A stretch of 64,000 bases of DNA from Camellia lanceoleosa (taxonomy: Eukaryota > Streptophyta > Magnoliopsida > Ericales > Theaceae), in assembly GCA_025200525.1 (NCBI GenBank), contig CM045763.1, positions 61,453,018-61,517,017 of the forward strand, read 5' to 3'. A program made the translations under genes and the position numbers. The notes beneath the pieces were generated by a model. The model was not told the origin of the DNA, searched no databases, and saw only the letters and a list, made by a program, of their open reading frames with translations. This document shows positions 22,772-33,349 of this stretch, piece after piece (the first letter of the stretch is position 1; every line of letters begins with the position of its first letter).

Positions 22772-23539
22772 ACCTTTGATTAACTTTGTCTACTTCATAT
22801 GTGAAGAAACAGTTCAGAGTCTTGACAAATGACATAATACGGTTGTTAAAGCTAATAATATATAGCAGATGAGATAAAAGGGAAAATTCACCTATTATGT
22901 TTTGCGATTCTTTATTTTTGTCTAAAACGCCACATTAATAAAGACACATCATATTATCAGACTACCTAATAATTTTCCTATAAAATTACCTAATTTTCTG
23001 TCTAGAAATTCCATATACATCCCTCTTGGATCCAAACATTCTCTTTAGTAGGCCAACTTAACTTTTGCCCACCATGATGATGGGTTCCACCAGTGGTCTG
23101 TTTTTAAGAAAAATTGCTTGAGCTGAGTCTAATCTCTTTCACCCAAATAAACAATGAGCCCATAGACTGGCAAAAAAAGCTTCCTAGTTAAGAGGCAGCT
23201 AATTTTTGCATTTTATTTTTTGGTTATTATATCATATATTTCTTTCTTGTTCTAAGAAAATAAATAAATTTTTTTTTTTTTTGGAGGATAACAAGCCCTA
23301 TTTGATTGTGAAATTAAGAAGGTATAAGGGTCAGCCTGACATCTGGCCTCACATGTTAAGCAATCCAGCATTTGATTGTCATTGTTACGAAAAATGATTA
23401 TTCCAGTGTCTTCGTTAACACGAATCCTACCAGTGTCTAGTATTTAAGAAAATATATAATGACAAAAAGCTTAGTCATAGCATAAATGTTCATCAAAACT
23501 TATTTTTTATTTCTTTGGTGCTAAGTAAAAAGGAAACCA
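22772..23539. other. Intergenic spacer
   Basis: Mixed-composition DNA without an intact frame, RNA gene or clear repeat. Confidence 0.5.
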
Positions 23540-23820
23540 ATCCTAATAATCTTCCTTAGGCGTGATCTATCCACTAGGGAGCTAGATAGGAGGAGCTTCC
23601 ATAGATGAGCCTGACAAAACAGAAAATTTTAAGTGCTCCCTCAAGACCGGCTTGAAACATAGGCAAACCCCGACTCCACTAGGGTCCTAGCAAGCATAAG
23701 CTAGAAGTAGAGGTGGATCAAAATTGCATCGCCTTCATGAAGACTCGAACTCAAACTTAGAGCTACTTGCTTACCAAACCCAACACAAATGAGCTCCCAC
23801 CTGCTAGGCTACCCACTTTT
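23540..23820 (-). mobile_element. tRNA-derived SINE
   Basis: Read on the minus strand, an A-box-like sequence TAGCCTAGCAGGTGGGAGC (plus 23792-23811) is followed about 40 bp later by a B-box core GAGTTCGAGTC (plus 23742-23752). This is the internal RNA polymerase III promoter layout of tRNAs and tRNA-derived SINEs. The body continues to about 23540 with no coding potential. It does not fold as a complete tRNA, so it is called a SINE; the left border is approximate. Confidence 0.6.
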
Positions 23821-23917
23821 GTTGGTGGCATGCTTTAAGTATTTGGCAAAACTAATTGTTCACACTAGTGCAAAATTAGATGATAAAAGCAGGCTATTTA
23901 ATACATCAACAATGCTA

Positions 23918-24047
23918 GAGGGTCACAATTTTTGTGGCTATAATGGCTTAAAACTGTCCAAACGACGTCGTTTTGACATATTTTGCACTCAAAACGACGT
24001 CGTTTTGACAGTTTTGAGCCATTGTGGCCACAAGAATTGTAGCCCTC
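23918..24047. mobile_element. Palindromic MITE with double ACGACGTCGT core
   Basis: This 130-bp element is nearly fully self-complementary: GAGGGTCACAATTTTTGTGG pairs with CCACAAGAATTGTAGCCCTC. Each arm holds AAACGACGTCGTTTTGA, itself a palindrome around GACGTC. Arms differ at only a few positions, so it would form a very stable hairpin. The superfamily is undetermined. Confidence 0.82.
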
Positions 24048-24410
24048 AAATATTTTCCTTAATCCATACCATAGAAAGTTGGTATTAGACAAAAGCCACA
24101 AACAAAAGTTGAAATTGTATGAACATTGGATTTCGCAGCAGATTTGGATCAAGTTCACAGGGCACACGTATCTGTATCAAAAAAATGGTTCACAAAGATA
24201 GAGGCAAGGGCACCGAAAGGGTTGGCCGTCGTAGCTTTCTAATTAACCTTTTTTTTTTTTAACCTAGTCTCATATAAGTTTTCTTAATAATGCTATCCAT
24301 CACTTTCTCATGTGTGGTTTTGCTTTTTCTTGTTTAATCCAAAACTTTCCTTTTCATACCTAGCATTCACACACTGTCCTAAAATCTTGTACATGCTCCC
24401 ACTATCAGAA
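24048..24410. other. Spacer
   Basis: No feature recognised. Confidence 0.45.
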
Positions 24411-24411
24411 T

Positions 24412-24862
24412 TAGGTTTCCCCACTGAGGTGTGTAATACTTAATAATAACTTTCACAAGTTTGGCATAATAAAACTGACTTAACCTTTAGTAATGCTAAA
24501 GCAAACAAAATTAATGCAGATGATGTTTAAACACATAGATAATGGTAAAATATACATTTCCATATAAAAAAGATGAAAATCTTATTTTTTTTGATGTATA
24601 GGACTAAAAAATAACTAATTAAAAGAAAGCTATGTGTTATGTGAATTAAAACTTTAATGTTGTATTTGAATCATGAATTTGGATAGATATTTCAATAGGA
24701 AAAATGAAATTATGATAATGTGAATGAAATATAGGCTAAAATTTGAACTCCAATTCCCTTGTGTTTTCCTTTCTCTTTTCAATCCCTATTCAAACCCTAA
24801 TTCAAACACAACATAAAGGAACAGAGTGTAAAAACCTAAAGGGAAGTTGGTGTAATTTACCG
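24412..24862. repeat. Degenerate MITE related to the copy in the RRM gene's intron 1
   Basis: TTCACAAGTTTGGCATAATA, TTTAGTAATGCTAAAGCAAAC and, at the right, AAGGGAAGTTGGTGTAATTTACC correspond in order to phrases of the inverted-repeat element at 30535-30842. The copy carries extra AT-rich DNA in its middle. Confidence 0.5.
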
Positions 24863-24889
24863 TTCTTTTTTTTATAATGATGAACTACT

Positions 24890-25060
24890 CCAATGTAGTC
24901 TTTTAGTCCCATTCCTGCAAAATAAAACCCAGATACATACAAACACCTGCAAACCTTATACATCGGTTAAGTTTGAAAGACAATAGTAAGAGTCGAACCC
25001 AAGAAATTATCTTTTATGATTCACCTACAGCAAACCACCCTATCATGTCCCTCTGGCTTA
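24890..25060 (-). mobile_element. Possible tRNA-derived SINE (weak)
   Basis: The minus strand contains GGGTTCGACTC (plus 24991-25001), a good B-box, with a weak A-box-like GATAGGGTGGTTTGC about 40 bp upstream. No tail or target duplication was defined, so this is only a candidate. Confidence 0.33.
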
Positions 25061-25458
25061 TAGATTAAGTTAACGAGTTTGGTCATCATTTACTTAATAC
25101 CTTTTTAGCATAATAATACCTAAAAATGTGGATATCAAATCCTTTTTCAGACATCACAGCAGCAAGAACCTCATGCACTGGACTGCCCCTTTTAACACCA
25201 AAAAAAGCTTTGGATTGACATAAGACAGTCTTCAACGAATTTGGAGTTCTAACCTCTTCGCAGCCACTAATATGTGGATAGAGAATATCTTTTAGTGATT
25301 ACAAGATTTTATATTCCAATAATATTTCTAAATAAATCTGTCAGAAACAAGAATATCATTCATTCCACCCAACAAAATAAACACAAACTTGAATGAAAAT
25401 GAAGGCTGTACATTTAACACTCCTCAAATGCAAAATGGACTTTAATCCCCGTGCACTG

Positions 25459-28400
25459 TTAGGTACTTCCATTTGTTAGCCCCAATACCTTAAAACCTAC
25501 ATCTTTACCAACATCCACCTCTATCATTGTTGCATCAACAAGAGACTGCAAGCAGATAAAGAAGTTCAAGAAGTCAATCGTAAGTACACCGCATTGCTTT
25601 CCACATTTAATATTGAATATGAAAAACACTCATTGCTTACACCCAAAAGTTAAAAATGATAACAAGATTTCTCATTAAGTGGCTAAGTTATAAGATATCA
25701 ACTCTTTAACTTCTGGTATATACAGCACATACACAAACATTACATGTAAACATATATTCAAGAAATTTCTGTATATTGTCTCAATTTGCATAACAATTGA
25801 GACTACCAATATCTGTGGACTTAACAACCAAATAATAATAATAATAATAATAACAATAAAACAGTGCTTTCATGTTCAAGAGTAAATCAACAACCACTAT
25901 CCGTACATGCAGAAAATAGTCTCTTCATTCATGCAAACAAATGACAACACAACAGAATATTGTAATTTGTTTGCATTTCCATCAGCATTCAGAAACATTA
26001 TTATACTTTATTTTCTTAGTTTTTTTATGAGTACATATGTGAGATGTACTTTTACAAAATTCTCACAAAGTGCATTTGCAGTTCATATACTCTTTTGTGC
26101 ATCTCTGATCTTCATGGTGTGCATTAACCACACAAGAAAATTTGTATATAGATATTAAAATTTTGAATTATGAGTACACCCCACTTGATAATCACATTAG
26201 CAGTGGATGATATATAGACATTGTAAAATATAGACATAAAAACAAAATGAAAATTGAAAGTACCTCAACTAGATAATGAAGGTTGCTAGAAGAGAAGAGT
26301 ATGACATCATATCGAATTAGAAACTTCTTACAGGATTAAAAGCCAGGACAAGAAAAAAAATGTCAACAATGACAATTGGCTGTTATGGAAACACCAAGTG
26401 CTATCCACCACTTACAATAAATAGGGTAAAGAGAGTAACCTGGAGTTCCTGTTCAGAGCTTTTAAGCCTTTCGCTGTAGTCTTTTACGTGCAGAAAACAT
26501 CTATGCAGCTGTTCATCGATTCAAAGATTGTATCTATCATCACCAAGCCATGTTCCAGCAGCTGAAATTATGATATAGAAATGATTTACATGGAAATTAC
26601 CTTGGTCAATTGCATCTGACGTTGAGAGGAGAGCTTCTTTGCAGCAGTCAATGCATCCTCCAATTTCTGCAAACAAAGTCCTATTCTCTTTTAAGAATAG
26701 TTGTCATGGATAAAAGATTAATCTAAAAATAACAGCAGAGAACTGTATTTTCTTTTCTCATGTTCGCTGCTCAAGTGTGACAAGATATGAATGGAATTCC
26801 TCATGATCGAAATGACTGCAATATATTCGGCTCAATGATAACCTGGGACTTCTCCTGTAACTTTGCAGCAAATTGTCGTTTCTCCTCTGCCAACCCTTCC
26901 ATCTGAGATATCTGGCAATGTAATAAATATTAGTATTTATAATTATTACTTACTTATTTTGTGTTTGTGTGGTTAGTTCCATAATAATAGTAAATGTTTT
27001 GAAGAATTTGCCCATAAGTGTCTCAAACTGTTTTTGAGATGTCCAAAATGTACGCCAGGTTTAGTATCCATTGGATAGAAGTCTACGAGTAGATTGGACA
27101 TAATTTACACAAAGTGGCTGCCTCTAATGCCCAGTGTTGAGATGTAACCCAAAGAAAATAGGAATCTTTCATAAAAAAGAGAGTAGACCTCCACTTAGAA
27201 ATTGAGCTAGCCATATGAACAACTGATAAAGGGTGTTAGTTAAGTTCTAACAAATAGAGCTTTCCTCATTTGAAGAAGAATGAATACAAATACTACAAGT
27301 ATTCATTCTAAAAATCCAAACCGTTAACAAATATCCGATTTGACAATCCAATAAAATCCGAATCTAATTAATTTGATTATTATCGGATTGGATTCAAATA
27401 AATCCAATTTGATCATCAATCAAATCAATCAGATCGAATAGGATCGGATTTAGTTAAGTTCTTACAAATGACACTTTTGCTCATTTGAAGAAGGAATACA
27501 AATATTACCGGTTTACAAAACAGACTTGCAATTGCCAACCTTAATAAAGGAGATGTAGAGGTAGCAAATCTTAAGATTATTATGTGACTTCAAGCAACCA
27601 ATATATAAGGAATATACGTCTATGTATGAAGAAATTTTGCTGCAAACCTGATGTACCAGTGCACTTGCGTTTACAACTTTGTTGAGTTGATTTAACTTTA
27701 GTGTGTACAATTGTATCATCATTCTTCCCCATTGAGGGGGATTCCAATATCTAGTCCTACCAAGCTCTTAAACCCCAGTCACTAGGTGATGTTCTTTAAT
27801 TTTTCAAGTTAGCAATGGATGTTTTGTGGTTATCAGATGGACATAGTCAAACCAAACTACCATAAAACTCCCTTCCCAGCAATCAGAAACTTAACATCTA
27901 GGCAAATTTCTCTGATCATTCAGAACCTGAAAGGAATGCAAACCTGTTTTTGAAGTTCTTCGAGCTGTTGGTTTGAAATTTCTAGTTGTTTTTCCACCTG
28001 ATAAAATGACAAAAGAAAGATAATTGAGACAAGAAAAGGCACCGTCATCAACATTGCACAAGCATTTGCAAACAATGTACAACCCAGATGCCCAAGGCAG
28101 AATGAGTTTACCTCATCATGACCATCATCACTTGAGTCTGATGAAAGCTCTCTACTATTTCGGTCACTAAAATTAGAACTGCTTTGTGGAAATAAGCAAA
28201 GTTAAGTGAAACACTAAACGATGCATAAAACTAATGTAATTCCATATTAGCCTTGCATCACACACACGTTGATGTGGTCAAATCATAATAGCAAACATTA
28301 AGGTCAATGTGATAATGTAGAGTAGAAACATAACAGCATTACTAAAATAAACAGTTATTAAATACAAAACGCTTGTACACAAAAATAATGTGCTTAAGGA

Positions 28401-31400
28401 CACACTAGAGCAACTTACAAACACATGCACACTTACTGATGACCATACACACTTTAGAAGAGAATAAACTAGTCTCACTCACACACAAAGACCCATGCAT
28501 AAAAAAACACTCTAGGACCCCTTATTGTACACTAAGGCTTTAGTACATCACACACCCAAGGAACACTCCACTCACAGAAGGGCCTATGCCTTGACACCCT
28601 ACATGATCTGCGCCATATTTACAGTTGTAGTAAGTCAGTGGATATCAATGCAAAATGAATCTTGAATATCCATTAGATGCAGGTTTGGGAACACAAGCAC
28701 AGACACGTGACACTATATGGACATGACACAGACATACCGACAAGACATGCCGACACTAGATGGACATGACACAACCACTGTTAGTCATAACTATTGAGAA
28801 AAATTTTGGTCTACTGCTACATTCATTTATGTATAACAATTTGTTCTGGGATCATATCTGGAGAGAGGAAGGGAGAGAGAAATCTATAAGATGTATATAG
28901 AGAGCAAAAGGGAGAGTTCAATGTTGACTCTTAAGAAATACATCTCATTAATGCATTAGAAAAATAGTTCCAACTGTTTATATAAATAGGATACGATAAT
29001 TCCATTGCTAAGAAGAGACTATGGAAGAAAATATAGCGCAATACTCGATCCACAGAACTTTTAATTAAATACTAGTTTTAGTGATTTTTTTCACTAGGCC
29101 AGAGTTTTGAAGTAATTATTATAATGAACAAGTGTTGTAGTCTAACTATAATAAAATGTTGTAATAATTAATTAAAACTTGTCATGTGTTGTTAACTTTG
29201 AACTTCATAACTAAATGTCTTGCAAGCGACAAGTACATATTACAGTCCCATTATCTTTTCAAGAATTACGTGACATCAGTAAATGACACCTTATAGCTAC
29301 TTCATGACTAGAATTTACAGCCAACTTTGTTTGAAACAGTGTTGAGGTCAACTACAATACAAAAGCCAATGCACGTGCAACTATGAATGCTTCTTTATCA
29401 AAGACCAACAGAATTACAACTGCAGTGGGCAAGTTGTACAAATAAATAATATATAATACACATAAGAAGCATAAACAACCTTTCAATGTTTATGAGAAGC
29501 AAGTAATAAAGCAAGAGTATCTTACCCATTCACTTTCTTCAATGCTTGATCTTTATCCTTGTCTCGACTTTTATGATGATCATCACTTCTCTGCATCTCC
29601 CTATCTCTATCTCGACTCCCATCTAATTCACGGTCTCTTTCCCATTCCCTGTCCCGCTTCTTATCATGTTCTTGCTTATTTTCCACATCTCTGTCCTGAC
29701 CTCGATCTCTATCTCTATCAATGAAATGATCCCTTGCTCGATCATGATCATGTCCACGGTCATATCCTCTTTCCCTATCTTGATCATAGTCTCGAGACTG
29801 ATCTCTATTTCTATCATGATCATAATCCCTATCTCGATCTCTGCTCCTATCCCGGTCCCCCTTCTCAGAATTACGGCGAAAACTTTCACGACTAACATTT
29901 GACCTGCCACCTCTGGTCTTCACTTCATTTACTCTCACAACTCGCCCATCAATAGTCTAATTCAAAAGCATTATGTCAAAGGTCTACAAAATTTAAAGAA
30001 AAGTTCCTATTTATACTACCATGTACCAGTTTTGTGTCAATCATATTTCAGAGGGAGATTGAGAGGCATACCCTGCCATTCATGTCATTGATGGCATCAA
30101 CTGCAGATCGAGGATTTGTGAAAGTAACAAAGCCATAGCATTTTCCACCTACCCCACGGTCATTGATTACCTGCAGACATAAAGAGACCTTACTACATCT
30201 CTATATTCTTCTTCTTCCTCTTCTTCTTCTTCTTCTTTTTTTAAAATTTTTTTTTTTTTTTTATAGAAGGAATAGTACCTTTTTCTCTCGCATGCAAATA
30301 ATATGACTAAGACACTACTAGCTAACAAAACTGTGAATGAGTTTCCGCAACAACATCAACAACAGTGTCGTAGGATCGTTACCATTCAGTAATGTGGCCA
30401 CTATCTACCTAGCAACAACATAAACTTCTTAGCCCACCATCAATACGAGGAATGCCCAAAAGAACCAAAAGAACATTTCCTCTATAAGGTCATCAACAAA
30501 TTTAGAGGCTAAAGTATCTTTAATAAAACATAAAGGTAAATTATACTAACCTCCCCTGAGATTTGGGGGAAAAAATACAGTAAACCTCACAAGTTTGACA
30601 TAATTACACTAACTTCCCCTTTAGTAAACATAAAGCAAACGTACCTAATACATATGGTGCATGTATGAACACGTGCACAATCAAATGTTAAAAATACATT
30701 CCAATGTAAAAGTGATGTTACTTTTCATCAATGTTATGATTTAAGTGAGCAAAGTGTTACGGAAATTTAAACCTTAATTGTGCCAAATTGTGGACCTTGC
30801 TTTACTTTTCTTAAACCAGAAGGGAGATTAGTGTGATTTACCCAGAAGATAAATAGTGTAATACAAGGAGCTTCTATTTGCACACAATACATTATCTTCG
30901 TTCACACCATTTGTCAAAACAATTTAATTACAATTCTTTCCCTTAAGTAAATTAGTGCCATTAAGAATAAGCACACACCTCTCCAAACCACCACCACCGA
31001 CAGCCACCTTTTGCTGCTACAAAGCCCTAGCCGCTGGAGCGGCCACTGCCTCACCATGACCCAACCCCCTCCCCCACCATCGCAACAGCCTTCCCCCACT
31101 CCTACCACCCCCTCACAACCTTGAAACCCTATAGTTATGCCTCGCCATAACTCTACATTCTTAGCGTTAGGGTTTAGAGTTGAGGTATTATGGGGATTAG
31201 ATTGGTGTGAACTGGAAAAAAAAAAAGAAAAAAAATCAGGTGTGAACAGAGTAATAGTTTGCAGTGAAAAAATGTAAAGTGCAAAGATAGAAGCTCCCTA
31301 TAACAGAGTCTCAATTCCAAGGCAAACGAACAGGTTGGAGCAATTCATCAGTATGATAGCAGCATAGAAACTAATTTGCACACATTCAAATTCAATAAAA

Positions 31401-31765
31401 ATTTGAATCTTTAATTTTGAACATTACATTTAGCCCTACTATAATTCCGAAGTCAAAAAATTCAAAATTTTCAATTGCTTTCTTTTCCTAGGTTTTCTCA
31501 GCAACCAAACGGAATTAGTTAAGTAAATCACAAATACAAAAAACGATTGTGCCTACTCGCTGAAATCCTACGGCAAAGTAAAACCCTAGCTAAAACAATG
31601 AAATATATACATATACATACATGTATGTGGAGAGAGAGAGACAGAGACAGAGACCTTAACGGCGACGACGTGACCGTAGAGATCGAAGACTCTGCGAATG
31701 GAGTCTTCGGTGGCGTCGTAGGGAAGGCCACCGACGTACACCGAATTGTCGTCGTCGATCGTCAT
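25459..31765 (-). CDS. RRM protein with Arg/Asp-rich middle and C-terminal coiled coil; nine exons
   Basis: Coding exons on the minus strand are 31655-31765, 30072-30170, 29526-29956, 28112-28166, 27944-27997, 26843-26911, 26601-26666, 26440-26508 and 25459-25545. All junctions are GT-AG and the frame is kept, giving 346 residues. Exons 1-2 and the start of exon 3 form one RRM (residues about 8-85) with RNP2 VYVGGL and RNP1 KCYGFVTF. Exon 3 (about 90-213) is a low-complexity run of RD, RDRD and DHDR units, like RS-domain proteins but with Asp instead of Ser. Exons 5-8 encode heptad-rich helix (for example VEKQLEISNQQLEELQKQ), a probable dimerising coiled coil. Exons 5-9 are short phase-0 units. 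The start is the first in-frame ATG. RRM proteins of this layout bind pre-mRNA or mRNA in the nucleus; the exact role is unknown. Exon 4 has an alternative in-frame acceptor (see separate entry). Confidence 0.9.
27238..27510. repeat. Direct repeat of about 57 bp in an RRM-gene intron
   Basis: GTTAAGTTCTAACAAATAG...GAATACAAATACTAC at 27238-27296 recurs as GTTAAGTTCTTACAAATGA...GAATACAAATATTAC at 27453-27509. The interval holds several ATCCGATT/AATCGGAT-type inverted motifs. It may be the remnant of an element with long flanking repeats. Confidence 0.6.
28112..28181 (-). other. Exon 4 of the RRM gene with alternative acceptor sites
   Basis: Two AG acceptors 15 bp apart (after plus 28166 or after plus 28181) both keep the frame, adding or omitting five residues (SSNFS). 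Both precede a conserved-looking SRELSSDSSDDGHDE acidic segment. RNA data would decide which is used. Confidence 0.6.
28182..29525 (-). other. Intron 3 of the RRM gene (1.3 kb)
   Basis: Large intron with a run of repeats around GACACTA(T/G)ATGGACATGACAC at about 28709-28772. No embedded gene was seen. Confidence 0.7.
30535..30842. mobile_element. Inverted-repeat MITE in intron 1 of the RRM gene
   Basis: GGTAAATTATACTAACCTCCC at the left is inverted at the right as GGGAGATTAGTGTGATTTACC. The 308-bp element contains no frame. The family is shared with the degenerate copy at 24412-24862. Confidence 0.62.
31581..31588 (-). promoter_or_regulatory. Telo-box-like motif (AAACCCTA) near the RRM gene's 5' end
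   Basis: AAACCCTA lies about 67 bp inside intron 1. Such motifs near plant transcription starts are linked to growth-related and translation-related genes. Here it is only a sequence match. Confidence 0.4.
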
Positions 31766-32160
31766 TTTCTCCAACTCCGAATTATTAGGCCGAAATTATG
31801 ATTTATATAGTTCTCAAAAATCGACGCCGAACATACTGTGACAGAACTTGGAAGACAGCACCGTTTCAAAGGGAAGAGCAGCGAGCGAGGTAATGTTATC
31901 ACAGCATAGCAGCATAGTTAATTAAAGGATTTTTTATTGATAAATCTTATTTAGGTCAAGTTTGGTAATTCTAAAATAATTTATTTTTTTATTTTTTTTT
32001 ATCACACTATTTTTTTATTTTTTTGCACATCTTTTCGTATCAATCCCTAAGTTTATTAAGGAAAATTATAATGTAGTTTTAGTCTCATGTATTTATATTT
32101 TTACAACCGCGATTGGTAGCTCGAGACTTTTGAGGCTCGAATGGCTTGAGTCGAAAAATG
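31766..32160 (-). promoter_or_regulatory. 5' leader/promoter region of the RRM gene, with MITE remnant
   Basis: The proximal promoter is placed here by position. No TATA box could be assigned. A TTTAGGTCAAGTTTGGTAATTC phrase near 31950 resembles a MITE end without a partner. Confidence 0.35.
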
Positions 32161-32500
32161 ACGACGTATTAGGGCTGGAGGCGGAGGAGGGAGGAGGAAG
32201 AAAAGAGGAGGAGGAGGAGGGAGGACTGGAGGGGGCCCAATTATTAGGGCTGGAGGCGGAGGCGGGAGGTGGAGGCATGATAGAGGCGAGGCGATGAACA
32301 AGTGTGAGGCATGACGAGGACGGGCGGGAGGCGGTGGAGGCGACGAGCTCCTCGCGGCGGAGGGCCCCCTCTCTTTGTTTTCTTCTCCTCTCTTCCTCCT
32401 CTTTTTCTCTTGCTTCTCTCTTTCTCTGAAATCAGTTTCAGCTTGAGGTGGAAGGAAGAAGGAAGAAAAGAAGAAGAAAAAAAAAGGGAGAGAAATTCGG
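32161..32500. repeat. GA/GGA-rich low-complexity tract
   Basis: Strongly strand-biased purine-rich DNA with GGAGGA runs. The phrase ATTAGGGCTGGAGGCGGAGG occurs at 32168 and 32242, a 74-bp duplication. Open frames in several phases here are composition effects and are not called as genes. Confidence 0.75.
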
Positions 32501-32842
32501 GCCATTTTCGAGTCACGAAATTCGAGCTACCACTCTTTTCTCATATTTTTATTTCATGAGGTCTTTTTTATTTATTTATATTGTTTGTTGAATTATTATA
32601 ATACTCTTTTTTGTTTTTTTGATTCAAATTATTATATCCATTATATCTATTGTTAATATGTATTATATAGAAAAAAATATATACATTTCTTTTTTATTGC
32701 TACCTCTATTTTGACAGTTATCACTATTCACGCTTTTTTTTTTTTTTTGTGTGATCATTTTCATTCACATTTATGGTATTGTTTTATTGTGCTAGGGTTT
32801 CGAAACTCTCTATTTGATAAGGTTCAAAAACTCTAGTTTACA
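32501..32842. other. AT-rich spacer
   Basis: No feature recognised. Confidence 0.45.
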
Positions 32843-32848
32843 CATAGT

Positions 32849-33090
32849 GGGTGTTTGAGAAGTGGATTTTTTTATAGGTTTTTTTAGTTATAGGATATTA
32901 TTGGAGAAATTTTTTTTGTGTTTGAAAAAATAGTTAGATTTTTTTATGATTGGATGTGATGTTTGTGAGAGAAAAAGTAAAATAATTATGGGGTTTGATG
33001 TGATATTTTGTTTGGATTTGTTTTTTTGATTTTGTAACAAATTTGTTTTTTAGTGAAAAAAAATCAAAAAAAATCCTTCTCAAACACCCC
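32849..33090. mobile_element. MITE with GGGTGTTTGAGAAG termini
   Basis: GGGTGTTTGAGAAGTGGATTTTTTT is inverted at the right as AAAAAAAATCCTTCTCAAACACCCC. CATAGT occurs on both sides (32843-32848, 33091-33096). The element is 242 bp. The duplication length fits no single superfamily cleanly, and hAT-like is possible. Confidence 0.7.
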
Positions 33091-33349
33091 CATAGTGATG
33101 AAATAATATTATGTTCCTCCATTGTTACAGTGAAACTTGTGTTCTTCCATTGTCACTTTGTGTTTGAAATTTTGTGTTCGTTCATTATTACTTGTAGACC
33201 CCCTAATTTTGACCGACCTTAAGACTCAAACGTCATCGTTTGAGCGCTCGATGATTGTGCATGTTTGTGCTCGTTTTGAGTTTCCGGAGTTTTTGGTTGA
33301 GTGCCTTGCCTCCAGGCCTCTGAACTCTTTGTGTTTTGGCTAAGTTTAT

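Larger units (their letters stand above)
30171..31654 (-). other. Intron 1 of the RRM gene (1.5 kb)
   Basis: Long first intron splitting the RRM after residue 37 (VVAVK). It contains a (TTC)n/poly-T tract (30207-30262), an inverted-repeat element, a CCACC-rich patch (30980-31110) and a telo-box-like AAACCCTA. Confidence 0.85.

Noticed and set aside
23540..23820. A functional tRNA gene
   Set aside because: A and B boxes are present, but the flanking sequence does not form acceptor, D and T stems of a tRNA.
29542..29910. Alternative frames across the RD-repeat exon of the RRM gene
   Set aside because: The repeated CGAGAT/GATCGA-type sequence is open in several frames. The RD frame continues the RRM through correct splice sites.
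31766..31774. RRM protein start three codons earlier
   Set aside because: The earlier codon is TTG. The in-frame ATG at 31765 gives the usual M-T-I-D-D-D start before the RRM.
32093..32559. Pro/Ser-rich and Lys/Arg-rich frames of up to 134 codons
   Set aside because: They come from the GGA-rich low-complexity tract, are open on both strands, and have no domain.
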